The notes below the pieces were generated by a model, which saw only the letters and a program-made list of their open reading frames with translations, was not told the DNA's origin and ran no database searches. A stretch of 64,000 bases of DNA from Cunninghamia lanceolata. Its lineage: Eukaryota > Streptophyta > Pinopsida > Cupressales > Cupressaceae. This document shows, one piece after another, positions 35,705 through 47,039 of this stretch. Within the stretch, counting starts at the first letter, position 1, and every line of letters begins with the position of its first letter. The position numbers were made by a program, and so were the translations under genes. The DNA is taken from the NCBI GenBank assembly GCA_027924645.1, contig BSBN01000213.1:30506501-30570500 (forward strand), given 5' to 3'.

Positions 35705-36140
35705 GTATATTACACTGCACAAGCCTCTAGGGTTTGTCACTATGATTAACACAATGCCATTGACATTCACCATAATGCTCATAATATAAAGTCCAAATGT
35801 ATAATACTTCTCGAGAAACCAAACCCTTTTCAACCATTCAAAATAAAACCTACATAATATTCATCATAATCAACTTCACAAACCCTTACCACTATTTTAA
35901 AACACAATCAACCCAAAGAAGTGACACTTGAGAACCCACTTGAATCCAACCATGTAATAGGGTCATAGTACCCAAAGAGAAGAAACAACTAGAAGACTCA
36001 ATATTACACAAAATTCACCACAACCAAGCCTTCACCATGAAGAATACAAGCCCTCAAACATATTCATGATAACTTCAAGTGAAGTACACACCAAGAATGA
36101 GTAGTAAGATTAACCATAATGGAAGCCAAAAATCATGTGT
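35125..36140. other. About 1-kb insertion of unknown type within the PPR array
   Basis: PPR similarity stops after TTGCAATTATTGCA near 35121 and resumes near TCATGTG/TCTATCAAATAG at about 36135. The inserted sequence is not PPR-like, contains the GA microsatellite, and shows no clear inverted ends or target duplication to me. Confidence 0.5.
35581..35701 (+). repeat. GGGAGA / GA microsatellite
   Basis: Eight to nine GAGGGA-type hexamers run from 35581 to about 35632, passing into an uninterrupted (GA)n tract of about 70 bp to 35701. The long open frames here (poly Arg-Glu or Leu-Ser) are artefacts of the repeat. Confidence 0.95.
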
Positions 36141-36356
36141 TCTATCAAATAGTCCATGTGCCTTGTCTATGTTTCCATACTTTGCATACATGTCTACAAG
36201 GGTAGCTGCAATTACAACATGTGACAAAATTCCTATATCATTTATGCTTTGATGGTTTTCCATACACTATTCCAAAGATCCTATTTTGGTAGAGATAGGG
36301 AGGATGTTGGCAAAGGTTGTGGAATTTGTCTTTACACGTGTCAATTCTATTTGCTT

Positions 36357-36984
36357 CACAACAAAGAATAGACACAATTAATGAATTAAACCCTTTTGTA
36401 ACATGCTGCAATAGTGTTAGGAGATGGCTACCTCAAGATAACTACATTTCTGCATTCAAGACTATTGTAACATTCTCCCTTTGATATAATATGTATGGAG
36501 TTTTCTTAACCTACTATTCATGTAAAATTACAAACCCTATTTTAGCCATGATTACCCTAGATGGAATAGTGAATTCTTTGGGTTCCTAATGAGTTTTGTG
36601 ATAATCTTAATAGGTTGTAACAACAGGGGAATATGATAGTCTAGTCAAAGATAATGCCTTGCATATGAACAATTGATTGCCAATAATGACTCTAGATATG
36701 TGAATAATGTGTGATGAACTTGTATACAACCCTATAGACAATTCCTTGAATGCAATAAGACCTTGATCTCCATATCCCTACATCCCAAATAAGATCAAAG
36801 TATCAGCCCTATTACATAAGTACAATGATCAAACTAGATTGTACTCATATAAATGAATCAAATCAAATCCCTAGCCATTTGCTTATGCAATTAGATCTAA
36901 CTCCCAATTGAAATTCTTCTTTTAAATCATACAAGATTTAGAAAAGATGAACATCCAACACCATGAGGGCCTCCAAACTCTTTC
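36357..36984. other. Non-coding stretch, nothing recognised
   Basis: No coding signal or clear repeat between the PPR remnant and the satellite-like array. Confidence 0.5.
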
Positions 36985-38037
36985 CACTAATTTTTGGTCA
37001 ACTCAAATCTGTTTGACCATGCCGAAATTAAATTTATTCTTGCAAAATGCTCCAGTTTCATGCAGCACAACCTTGCTGGGTGCGATATTTTTTGTTTTGC
37101 CCATCATGGGGCCAAACTGACTATGCTAATGCATTGGGGTGGGTGGGTAAATGCTAGGGGAAGTCTCATTTTGTGTGCCAACTATCCCAGTCGTTCGAGG
37201 CAGCAAGCTACCGGCAAAGTCCCTTAGGATCCATAAGACCAAAAATTGCCAAACTATGACAGAGCGGTTCTCAGAATCTGTGGAAGCTAGGTACATTTTG
37301 TTTGGACCTATAGGAGCATGTGGGGTCCATCCACAATAACCTTTCTCAGTTTTGGTCAACTCTAGTCCTTTTGACCATGCCGAAATCAAATATGCTTGCA
37401 AAATGCTTTAGTTTCATGCAGTGGAAAGGTGCTAGGAGTGACATTTTGCATTCCATTTCTCATGGGGCTAAACCAACTATGCCAACATGTTAGGGTAGGT
37501 GGGTCAATGCTAGGGGAGGTCACGTTTCATGTGCCAAGCATCCCAGTCATTCCATGTTGTAAGCTACCGACAAAGTTGAAAGGTGTTAGGACAAAAATTT
37601 TGCATTCCATAGGTCATGGGGCAAATCGTCTATGCCAACATGTTTGGGTGGGTGGGTAAATGCTAGGGGAGGTCTCGTTTCATGCGCCAAGTGTCTCAGT
37701 CATTCTGGACTACAAGCTACCGGCAAAGTTGAAAGGTGCTAGGAGTGAGATTTTGCTTTCCACAACTCATGTGGTTAAACCAACTATTCCAACATGTCAG
37801 GGTGGGCAGATAAATGCTAGGTGAGGTCTCATTTTGTCTGCCAAGCATCTCAGTCGTTCCAGGTTGTAAGCTACCGACAAAGTTAAAATGTGCTAAGAGT
37901 GAAATTTTGCATTCCATAGCTCGTGGGGCCAAACTAATTGCACCAACATGTCGGGGTGGGTATGTAAATGTTAGGGGAGGTCTCGTTTCATGTGCCATGC
38001 ATCCTAGTCATTTTGGGTTGCAAGCTACCAGCAAAGT
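36985..38037 (+). repeat. Satellite-like array, forward arm
   Basis: Repeating units carry TTGGTCAACTC, TTGACCATGCCGAAAT, CTTGCAAAATGC, TTTCATGCAG, GGGTGGGT(G/A)AATGCTAGGGGA and AGCTACCGGCAAAGT in order. The first unit is about 360 bp. From about 37400 the units shorten: the CAAAG landmark recurs at 37571, 37724, 37878 and 38032, a 153-154-bp period. Short units are long units lacking the internal part between CAAAGT and the GAAAGGTGCTAGG segment. Open frames here are passive. Confidence 0.85.
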
Positions 38038-40215
38038 GACTTTATCGGTAGCTTACAGCCCAGAATGACTGGGATGCTTGGTACACAAAATGAGACCTCC
38101 CTTAGCATTTACCCACCCACCCTGATGTGTTGGTGCAGTCAATTTGGCCCCATGATGAGTAGAATGAAAAAATATGGCTCCTAGCAAGGTTGTGCTACAT
38201 GAAACTGAAGCATTTTGCAAGAATGCATTTGATTTCAACATGATCAAAAGGGTTTGAGTTGACCAAAACTAAGAGAGCTTATTGTGGATGGACCCCACAT
38301 GCACATGTAGGTCTAAATAAAACATTCCCAACTACTGTGAATTCTGAGAACTGCTCTGTCAAAGTTTGACAGTTTTTGCTCTTAGGATCTTAAGTGACTT
38401 TGTCGGTAGCTTGCTGCCTCAAACTACTGGGACACTTGGTGCAAGAAAATGAAACCCAATGTGCACAGTCAAACGGATTTGATTTGACCAAAATTGAGCG
38501 AGGTTATTGTGGATGGACCCAATGTGCATCTATAGGTCCAAACAAAACATTCCCATCTAGCATGAATTCTGAGAACTGCTCTGTCAAAGTTTGGTAGTTT
38601 TTGCTCTTAGGATCTTAAGTGATTTTACCGGTAGCCTGATGCCTCGAATGATTGGGACCCTTGGCACATGAAACAAGAGCTTCCCTTACACTTACCTACC
38701 CACCCCAATGCATTGGCATAGCTGGGTTAGCCCCACAATGAGAAGAACAAAAAATATGGCACCTGGCAAGGTTGTGTTGCATGAAACTAAAGCATTTTGT
38801 AAGAATGTATTTGATTTCGGCACGGTCAAATAGATTTGAGTTAACCAAAACTGAGAGAGGTTATTGTGGATGAACCTCATGTGCACCTGTAGGTCTAAAT
38901 AGAACGTTCCCAGCTACCACAAATTTTGAGAACTATTCTGTCATAGTTTGGTAGTTTTTTGGTCTTAGGGATCTTAAGGGACTTTGTCAGTAGCCTGTTG
39001 CCCCAAACGATTGGGATGATTGGCACATGAAAAGAGACCTTCCCTAGAATTTACCCGCCCACCCTGACATATTAGTGCAGTCGGTTCAGCCCCACGAGCT
39101 ATGGAATGCAAAATGTCACTCCTAGCACCTTTCCACTGCAAGAAACTGAAGCATTTTACAAGAATGCATTTGATTTCGACACAATCAAATAGACTAGAGT
39201 TGACCAAAAATGAGAAAGGTTATTATGGATGGACCCCATGTGCACTTGTAGGTCCAAACGAAACGCTTCCAACTACCACAAATTCTGAGAACTGCTCCAT
39301 CATAGTTTGGCATTTTTTTGGTCTCAGGGATCTTAAGGGACTTTGCTGATAGCGTATTGCCCCGAACAATTGGGACGCTTGGCACATGAAATGAGATCTC
39401 CCTGGCATTGACCCACCCACCCCAATGCTGTAGCATAGTCAGTTCGGCCCCACAAGCTATGGAATGCAAAATGTCACTCCTAGCACCTTTCCACTGCAAG
39501 AAATTGAAGCATTTTGCAAGAATGAATTTGATTTCAGCATGGTCAAACAGACTAGAGTTGACCAAAACTGAGAGAGGTAATTGTGGACAGACCCCATGTG
39601 CACTTGTAGGTCCAAATAGAATGTTCCTAACTTCCACAAATTCTAAGAACTACTCCGTCATAGTTTGACAATTTTTTGGTCTTAGGGATCTTAAGGGACT
39701 TTGCCAGTAACTTGTTGCCCCAAACGATTGGGACACTTGGCACACAAAATGAGACCTCCCCTAGAATTTACCCACCCACCCTAATGCGTTAGCGTATTTG
39801 GTTTAGGTCCATGGGATATGAAATGTAAAATGCCACTCCTAGCACCTTTCCACTGCATGAAACTGAAGCATTTTAGAACAATGTGTTCCTTGCCACCATA
39901 GGCAAATGAAATTGATTTAAAAAAATTGAGGTAGGTGTTTATAAGTAGACTTGACATCCACCTATACATGCAAAGATGTTCCTAGGTGTCACAGTTTGAT
40001 GGAACACTCGGTCCAAAGTTTGTCACCATTTTTTTCTTAAGGCTCTTGAGAGATTGTATGTGTTCGATATAGCCAAAAATGACCATGAGGCTTTGCCACC
40101 GAAAAGACATCTCCCCTAGTGTTTATTCACCCACCCAGATGTGTTGGCACCATCTGTTTGGCCCCAAGAGATGTTGAATGTAAAAATTTAGTCATAATAC
40201 CTTTTTGGTAGATGA
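38038..40215 (-). repeat. Satellite-like array, inverted arm
   Basis: From 38041 the same units appear as reverse complement. The GTAGC-TG-GCC landmark recurs near 38047, 38405, 38630, 38990, 39350 and 39708, spacing about 355-360 bp except for one shortened unit. A degenerate unit continues to about 40215. The junction at 38037-38041 is an almost immediate head-to-head turn: AGCTACCAGCAAAG against TTTATCGGTAGCT with about 4 bp between. Confidence 0.85.
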
Positions 40216-40579
40216 AAATTTAATACTATAAAGGTGTTCCCACTTGATCCAATGTCTTGTAGGGCATCAATTGAGGTTGCCCTTACCGCTGCTATCAATT
40301 GTTTGTCATTAAAACTCATTAAGACTCATTATGAAATAGTAACATCATTAAAACAACTTAAAACTCATAGTAACATCATTAAAACTCATTAAAACTCAAT
40401 ATGAAATAGAAAGTAAAGGACATATCATCGTGAAATAATCATGAAAACCTACCTTACTTTCCTACCTCCATCATACTAAAATCTCGCATGCAAATGCAAT
40501 TGCACTATTTAGCTAAAATATACAAGGTGAAATGATGATAGCAAAGAAAAATAACATACCTTTCTGTCATTCCACTAAT
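40216..40579. other. Short AT-rich spacer with ACTCATTAAA direct repeats
   Basis: Between the array and the transposase-like gene. Holds several close repeats of AAAACTCATTA/GTAACATCATT (about 40305-40410). No gene seen. Confidence 0.5.
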
Positions 40580-43500
40580 TCAATCCAATGAACCATGTGG
40601 GTTTGCTCTACTCTTTATTGTGTTGAGTATTGCCTTGTGATCAGACTCACGAACCTTCCACAAGGTCTTGTTCAATGGTCTACCCCCATATTTGATAAAA
40701 TAAATGTTTGATGGCACAACAAGTTTATAATAATGAAGAATCTTCCTACGTGTGTCAAAGTCCTCGAACAACCACACATTAGACTTCTTCATTGGGTACC
40801 TTCTAAGCCATGTTCTAGTAACAACCGCTGATCTTGTAGGGTACTCGATGATTTCTCCATCTATAATAGGGGAATCTAATTTCTTTTTTGCCTCAACATA
40901 ATGACACAAATAATAATTTATTCCTTCTTCATTATCTTCAGCTGCAATAACTGCATAAACATGCCATGCATTAATATGTGCATTCAGTTCGATGAATATA
41001 GTCAACAATACAAGAAAAACTACAAAATAAGATGGTATATTAAATTTTATTAAATTTGAATGCTGATAATACCTGGTTGAACTAGATCTGAAACATGGTC
41101 AAAATCAACTGATGATTCAATCCCTGTGATTTGTAGTGTTGTCAGTGGTCGATACATGTCAATTGGGCTTAGACCTCTTATATACCAATCATCGACCCAC
41201 TCCTTTGACTCACAATCATAACAACCTTCATATGTACATGAAGAACAAAAGAATGCCATCCACCACATATGAATACTCCATGAACTTGCATTAGAGCTTC
41301 TAAAAGAGTGTAGCTCACTCAATCGTTTCAATGTACAATAGTCCTCATATTTTGCAATGTTAGTATCATCAACCAACCAAAAATATCTACAAACTATAGA
41401 CTTACCTTCATTACCTGGACTTGTTGTAGCATTACACCATTTGACAATAGATCTCGCATCTATCAAATTTGCATTGTCTTTATACCTCAACTCTTCTTGT
41501 GCCAATGCTCTTTTGATAGATGTTCCTGGACCATCATGCTCCCCCTTTACATGCCCAGCCTCACAAAAATTCTACATATGTTGAACACCATTCATCTTAT
41601 TTATCCTTCTCAACTAATAGAACATCTGTGAGTTCTTAAATTGTGATGCACAATTATCTGACCATATGATATGCTAATGAAATGATATGCTCCTACTAGC
41701 CAAATCACAGTAGAACATCTAAAAGAAACTTTGCACAAACTCTATAGAATGTGTGTGATTATCACTAATATAAAAATGATATTCCTTCAAGATCTTCCTA
41801 TCATCCTCTATACTATATTCTGCATGAATGAATGTTATTTGCACAAATATAGCAACCTATGTAGAGTTGTAATACTATGATTGCACCTCATTCTGTGGCT
41901 GTAGTGTGTAGTTCTCTACAAATTCAACAATTGAAATGATGGTACAAAGTGGAAACGTGTCCTTGCATAACTTGAATTGCAAGTCCAACCATCCAGCTCT
42001 AGGCGTATGCCTTGCATACTCGTAAACTATATTATCTCAAAAAATAGAGATAAACTGATACATTGGAATCTTTTCAATGACCAATTCACACCGTTTTGCT
42101 TCTTTGTCATCTTTCAGACTATATGCCACTATCTTGTATTTACCAAAACTTACTATCTCATTTCCAATTACATGTATGTTGTCCATATGTTGACAAATTG
42201 GCAAATGTTGCAACCCACCACAATGATCACACGTGTCATCCAAGCATAAGCTATTGTGGAATAATTAACCATCCACTCTCTAGCATAAGATGCTTGATAT
42301 GAAATCTCTTGAAGATCTAGGTGGACACTTTATATTACACTCCTACAAAACATCATTAGTATGCAAATCTACACATATATATCTATAAACATCATAATGA
42401 TTAGAAAACTCAATATGTACTCTACAACAACAAGTTGTGTGTGTGTGTGTGATTTATTTTGACATAAAAAGGTTTTACCATTTCAAAACACGTTTGACTA
42501 ATTTTGACTTGAGGATACATCGCTTGAAATTTCTTGAAAAATTGTGTTTGAGTCACATCCAAAAAATTCTTTGGATGTGGCTCACAGTTTCGACAACCAA
42601 TTCTCCTTCTTACAACATCTCTTGCATTAGGAGATACCCTTGTGTTATTTTTCCAAAATTCTTTGATGAGGGATCTCAAGGCTTCAACAACAACTTTGTC
42701 TTTTCGTGGGAGTCTCCCAGAGAATGCCCACAATTCATTGGTGTTTGGGTCCTCAACTCTTTCACATCTTCCAATGGCTCTCATTGGAGTTTTTCTACTT
42801 ATTTTCAATGCTTGACTTGTCTTTCTAATGAGGTGATCTTTGTTTCTTTGTTGGCTTACTATTGTCGATGTAATGACACGTTGTGTGACATTACTATCCT
42901 TGGTACGTGAGGTGAAACCCACACTCTCATATACACTCATTACATTTTTTACAATTGATTTTTCACTTGAGGCATCCAATGTTCTTAGGCCAAGAATCTT
43001 CATAATGGACCTAAATTTTAGATTTCTCATCAATTCAAAAAATAGTTGACATCTTCTGATTTCATTTAAGTTCTCAAAGAATGATTTCCATATCTTATTC
43101 ACATATCTTTGGCAAGTGCACTTGGGAATATTATCCTGCATGGGCTTCAAAACATTCTCATCGATATGAATTAGAAACTTAGGCTTCCTATGCAAAATTC
43201 TAGGAGAAGTTTTCATTGGTAAAGTTGACTCAATATTAGGAATTTCTTCAATATTTACTTGAGATGGGATAGATGAGGTACCTTCAATTGGAGATGAAAA
43301 AGATGAAAAGGCTTGAAGTTGAGATGGAGAATATGGTGTACCTTCAACTTGATGTGTGAATGATGGTGTGCCACCAACTTGAGAAGAGAATGAAGATGTA
43401 CCTTCAACTTCACCTGTGAAAGATGGAGTGCCTCTAATTTGAGAAGATAATGATGGTGTTCCTTCAACTTGACCTGTGGATGATGGAGTGCCTCCAACTT

Positions 43501-43744
43501 TGAGATTCAATTTCCTCATTGAATGAAGGTTTTGCATTCGTCCCCTTTGTGCCACCAATTCCATCTCTCTCTTAGATTCATTAGATGTGTCATGTTCCTC
43601 TTCAATTGGCAATGGTGGAATGCCTTCTTATATGGTTGACAATTTCCTACTTTCACAAATTCACCTCATTCTTTCTCTTTTCCTCTCATTCTTATCTTTA
43701 CTCTCTTTTGGTGTTAGACTAGTCTTTGCTTGTTTCCTTGGCAT
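40580..43744 (-). pseudogene. Transposase-like gene (WSDxC-QFKN family), decayed
   Basis: Start is probably the ATG at 43744 (MPRKQAKTSLTPKE). In order: a basic N-terminus; a TPSS/SSQVEGTP repeat region (43258-43500); a conserved domain ending RRRIGCRNCEPHPKNFLDVTQTQFFKKF (to 42422); an apparent intron; a Cys-rich block (CDHCGGLQHLPIC, 42037-42243); a core read through stops at about 42000-41560 with LKEYHFYISDNHTHS, IIWSDNCASQFKN and EAGHVKGEHDGPG; a CX2CX4CX2C block (CSSCTYEGCYDC, about 41220); an intron near 41070-41000; and a final exon ending at 40580. Spaced acidic motifs (ISD, WSD, EHDG) suggest an RNase H-fold transposase, with similar families in animals and land plants; this is recall plus inference. 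At least eight in-frame stops (six TAG in the core, plus a TGA and a TAA near the start) show it is dead. Confidence 0.7.
43258..43500 (-). repeat. In-gene tandem repeat of about 36 bp (12-residue unit)
   Basis: Encodes about seven copies of a 12-residue unit of the form (V/I)(E/G)GTPSFSSQ. On the plus strand the marker (G/A)CTTGA-x-CTGTG/GAAGA-x-GATGGTGT recurs every ~36 bp. Low-complexity linker of the transposase-like protein. Confidence 0.75.
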
Positions 43745-43864
43745 GATGATGATTTCTATATGCATCATGAATACAACAATGATGATGCTAGAAGCATAAT
43801 GAATAATTAGCATATAGAAATCGGCATATGATGACTAGTGAATAATCAGCATATGAATAATCAG

Positions 43865-45600
43865 CATATATGATGACTCCAAACTTGATTTTTTCATGAT
43901 TAGATTTTAGAAGTGAAATGTGTAATGATAGTCTATACCTAGATGTTCTTGATGACATATATGAGAACATGTTGATTGTTGATGTTAATTTACAAATGGT
44001 GGTAGGCACAATCTCTAGGTTAGTTTCACATTTCTTAACATATCTTCTCAAACATGCTTTCTTAACCTCCCATGGATACACCTACTCAAGACAAGATAGA
44101 AGAAGTCACTAGCACTAAGGAGAGTTATGACAAGCACATTGTGATGGACCAACCATTCCAAATGGATACTCACAAGGTAAAAAACTAGACCTACTAGCAT
44201 GTTCAAGGACAACCTAAATTCTTATATTGTAGGTGTTGAATTAGTTAGAGTAGCTCATGAAGACAAGTATGAAGTCATCTCAAATCAGCAATCTATTTTC
44301 AATCAAGGTCATGGGAGTAATGATCACAAAGGTAGTTCAAAAAAAACCAATGGATTTCATGATAAGAAACACAATGATGATTTTAGAAGCATAATGAATA
44401 ATCAACGTGATGATTGTTATGACAAAGAAGCTAAGTATGGTGTACCCTTGTAAGCATTGAAAGTGTTGAATTATCACAATCAATCAATACAAATCAGTCA
44501 ATTGGTAGTAAAGAAGACATTGAGTATGATGGCACACCTAGTCCCAATGATGAGCATGAGTTGAATGGTTTATGTCACTATTGAGAGTGGAAATGAAGAG
44601 GGATTTTATGATTATGTTTGTTTAATAAATGACTCCAAACTTGTTGATTTTGACATGATTAGATTAGAAGTGAAATTTGTAATGACAATCTAGGCCTAGA
44701 TGTTCTTGATGACATAGATGAGCACATGTTGATTGTTGATCTCATATTCTACTATGATAAAACTCTTAAAGTTTCATCTCTTTTGTGTAATCCTAACTAT
44801 GGTGCAATCTTCAAAAATTAGGAGAATGTCCTTGGTTTGACTAGCAATGATGTGACAATTGGTATAAGTGGTAAGACACTAATCAAGACTCCTTGCCTTC
44901 AATAGATATTCTTGAAATGTTAAGAGACAAAATACAAACTAATATTAGAAACTAGATTTATGATGCAAGACTTGAAGAAAATCATGGTGAACATGTAAAG
45001 AGCATCAATTATAGTTTGAATTAGCTATTCAAGATAGCCAAGGGGTGAAATCATCAAGAAACAAGTAATTTTAAGGCTAATTATGATGACAGAGTTGTTG
45101 GTGATCTTTTGACTGAGTTTTATGATGACAAAAGATTAAAATATAGAGTTTGTTATAGCCTAAGCAGTCTGATTTCTTAGAGAAACCTAAAGACGACAGT
45201 CCAAAAAATATAGAGGGTACTTGAAAATAACAAATAACTTATCTAGTATAGGTCCAATAAATGAAACTAAAACTAATTTTTTAGAGGTAAATGACCAAGA
45301 GGATTATAGTGACAACTCATTACTATATGAGAACCAAATATATCAGGTTTGTAGCATCAATAGCACTATATTTTAAATGTTGATACAATTGGTTACATTA
45401 GAGAGAATGATGATAATACTTTTTTATAGGGAGGTATCGATGACATAGTTCAAATTCAAGATACAACAAATTCATGTATATATCATATTTTAATGATTCT
45501 AATTCTATTAATGCACATAATGATGACTTTTTTAACTTAGATAGTTCTACTTTTAGTGATTGTGAGTGTTCTAAAGAACATAAAGTGAAGTAAATGAATA
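43865..45600 (+). other. Decayed coding-like sequence with a duplicated ~120-bp block
   Basis: Short plus-strand frames (such as 44199-44453) and many Asp/Asn-rich pieces suggest an old ORF, possibly a retroelement gag, but no family is recognisable. A block including GATGACTCCAAACTTG and TAGATGTTCTTGATGACAT occurs at about 43870-43985 and again at about 44625-44742. The phrase TAGAAGCATAATGAATAAT is also duplicated (43788 and 44379). Confidence 0.4.
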
Positions 45601-46159
45601 GATAAAGAACATACCTTAGAATTTGATATTGGAGTTGACCAATCCTCTAAAATTTGGCTTCAAAATCCTCAAATTGGTCTTTTTGGCAAGTTCCTTTGTA
45701 TTCAATATTGAATTCTATATAACTCTAGAATAGGATTAGTCAAATTTATGAAAAAAACAAACATATATTATCAAATTCAATCTAAATACATGAAAATTAG
45801 ATTTGAAACAATATGAAACATGAAACTTTCAGTTTAAATAATCAAATTTTGTCCAAAAATATGCAAAACCAGTTCTTCTACTTTGAAAAAATAAAAAAAG
45901 GTGGTGGATTGATCAAACAATGATTCTTAAAATGTCAAACACCATGAAAAAGTGTTTTCTTGTCTGATAGGATGCATGAAAAGTAGGCACTAATAGACAT
46001 GTGGGGTCTAAATCATGGATCCCACATGTTTTTTCCCATTTTTTTTGCTTCCCAAAATGCGTTCACATTTTGGGAAGCATGAAATCTTTATACTTTCATG
46101 CATGCAAACAAGTATAAGTGTTTTCTCTCTATGTATAAGTATATATCTAGCTCTCTATC

Positions 46160-46850
46160 TCTCTCTCTCTAAACCCCTAAACCCTAAATAATTCCCTTAA
46201 ACCCTAAACCTTTATCTCCTTATCTCTCCCTCTCTAAACTCCTAACCCCTAAACCCTAAAGCCCTATCTCCCCATTTGTGGCATCCCTCTACCTCTCAAT
46301 CTCTCTGCCTATATCTCTAGCCATGTCCCTCACCCTCTATCTCCCTATCTCTCCCCTTGGTCTCCTATATATCTCCCTATTGGTCCTCTCTCTCTAAACC
46401 CTAACCTAGACCTCTAAACCTTAACCCCTAAACCATAAACCCTAAATCCTAAATAATGCCCCTAACCCCTAAACCATAAATCCTAGAAGAAACCCTAAAC
46501 CTCTATCTCCCTATCTCTCCCAATCTTTATCAGTCCCCTCTCTCTATCTCTCTCTCAACCCTAAATGCTAACCCCTAAACCCTAAACCCCTAAACCCTAA
46601 ATAATTCCCCTAAACCCTAAACTTGAGAAACTCTAAACCCATAAACCTCAAATAATGCCCCTGACCCCTAAACCTAAACTCAAGCAACTACGCTAAACCC
46701 CTAAACCATAAATAATTCCCCTTTAACCCTAACCCCTAAATCCTAAACTTGATCAACACTAAACTCATAAACCCTAAATAATGCCCCTAAAGGTATAAGC
46801 AACCCTAAACTCATAAACCCTAAATAATGCCCCTAAACCTCTCTCTCTCT
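46160..46850 (+). repeat. Interstitial telomere-like repeats, degenerate (CCCTAAA)n
   Basis: Dozens of CCCTAAA/CCCCTAAA/ACCCTAAAT units, interleaved with AATAATTCCC or AATAATGCCC spacers and CTCTCTATCTC blocks. The Arabidopsis-type plant telomere unit is CCCTAAA. The interleaving and its place between other repeats show an internal, decayed tract, not a chromosome end. Confidence 0.9.
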
Positions 46851-47039
46851 CACCCTATCTCTCCCCTCTCTCCTCTTCATCTCCACCCTCTCTCCCTCTT
46901 CCTCCCTCTCCCTCTCACTTATCGACAAAGAACATGGAAACAAGAAAACTAGGACATGCAAAGAGGGATGAGGATATAAATTGGGTGGATGAAATGGAAA
47001 CAAGATAATTTACAAAAGTTCATTGGATGGGAATAATGA

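Larger units (their letters stand above)
31690..36356 (-). pseudogene. PPR (PLS-type) pseudogene built of near-identical triplets
   Basis: Minus-strand translation gives at least nine copies of one ~101-residue unit: a P/S-like motif (NVVSWNVMIARYEQ...KALETFKQMQLAGVK), an L-like motif (PNSTTLANILLAYAKMGSLEHGMDIHQSIKDMGI) and an S-like motif (VVVATTLVDMYAKCGSIDKAHELFDMMPQR). The conserved S-motif landmark recurs on the plus strand near 31837, 32165, 32443, 33707, 34007, 34308, 34614, 34875 and 36168; the undisturbed spacings are 300-306 bp. Such proteins normally bind organelle RNA for editing or processing. No start region, E or DYW domain or single open frame is present. Frames change between units, and two insertions (32707-33679 and about 35125-36140) split the array. 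Unit-to-unit similarity is much higher than in ordinary PPR genes. Confidence 0.9.

Noticed and set aside
35519..35833. Long open frames of repeated Arg-Glu or Leu-Ser residues on both strands
   Set aside because: They are produced by the GGGAGA/GA microsatellite, which has no stop codon in any frame.
36994..39969. Many ORFs of 60-147 codons with related residues on both strands
   Set aside because: They recur because the DNA is a satellite-like array; both strands are equally open and no domain is present.
36985..40215. A giant TIR transposon
   Set aside because: The inverted arms are tandem repeats meeting at the centre; there is no internal transposase region and no target duplication was seen at the outer edges.
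46160..46850. A chromosome end
   Set aside because: Telomere-like units are degenerate, interleaved with other spacers, and followed by 17 kb of ordinary repeats.
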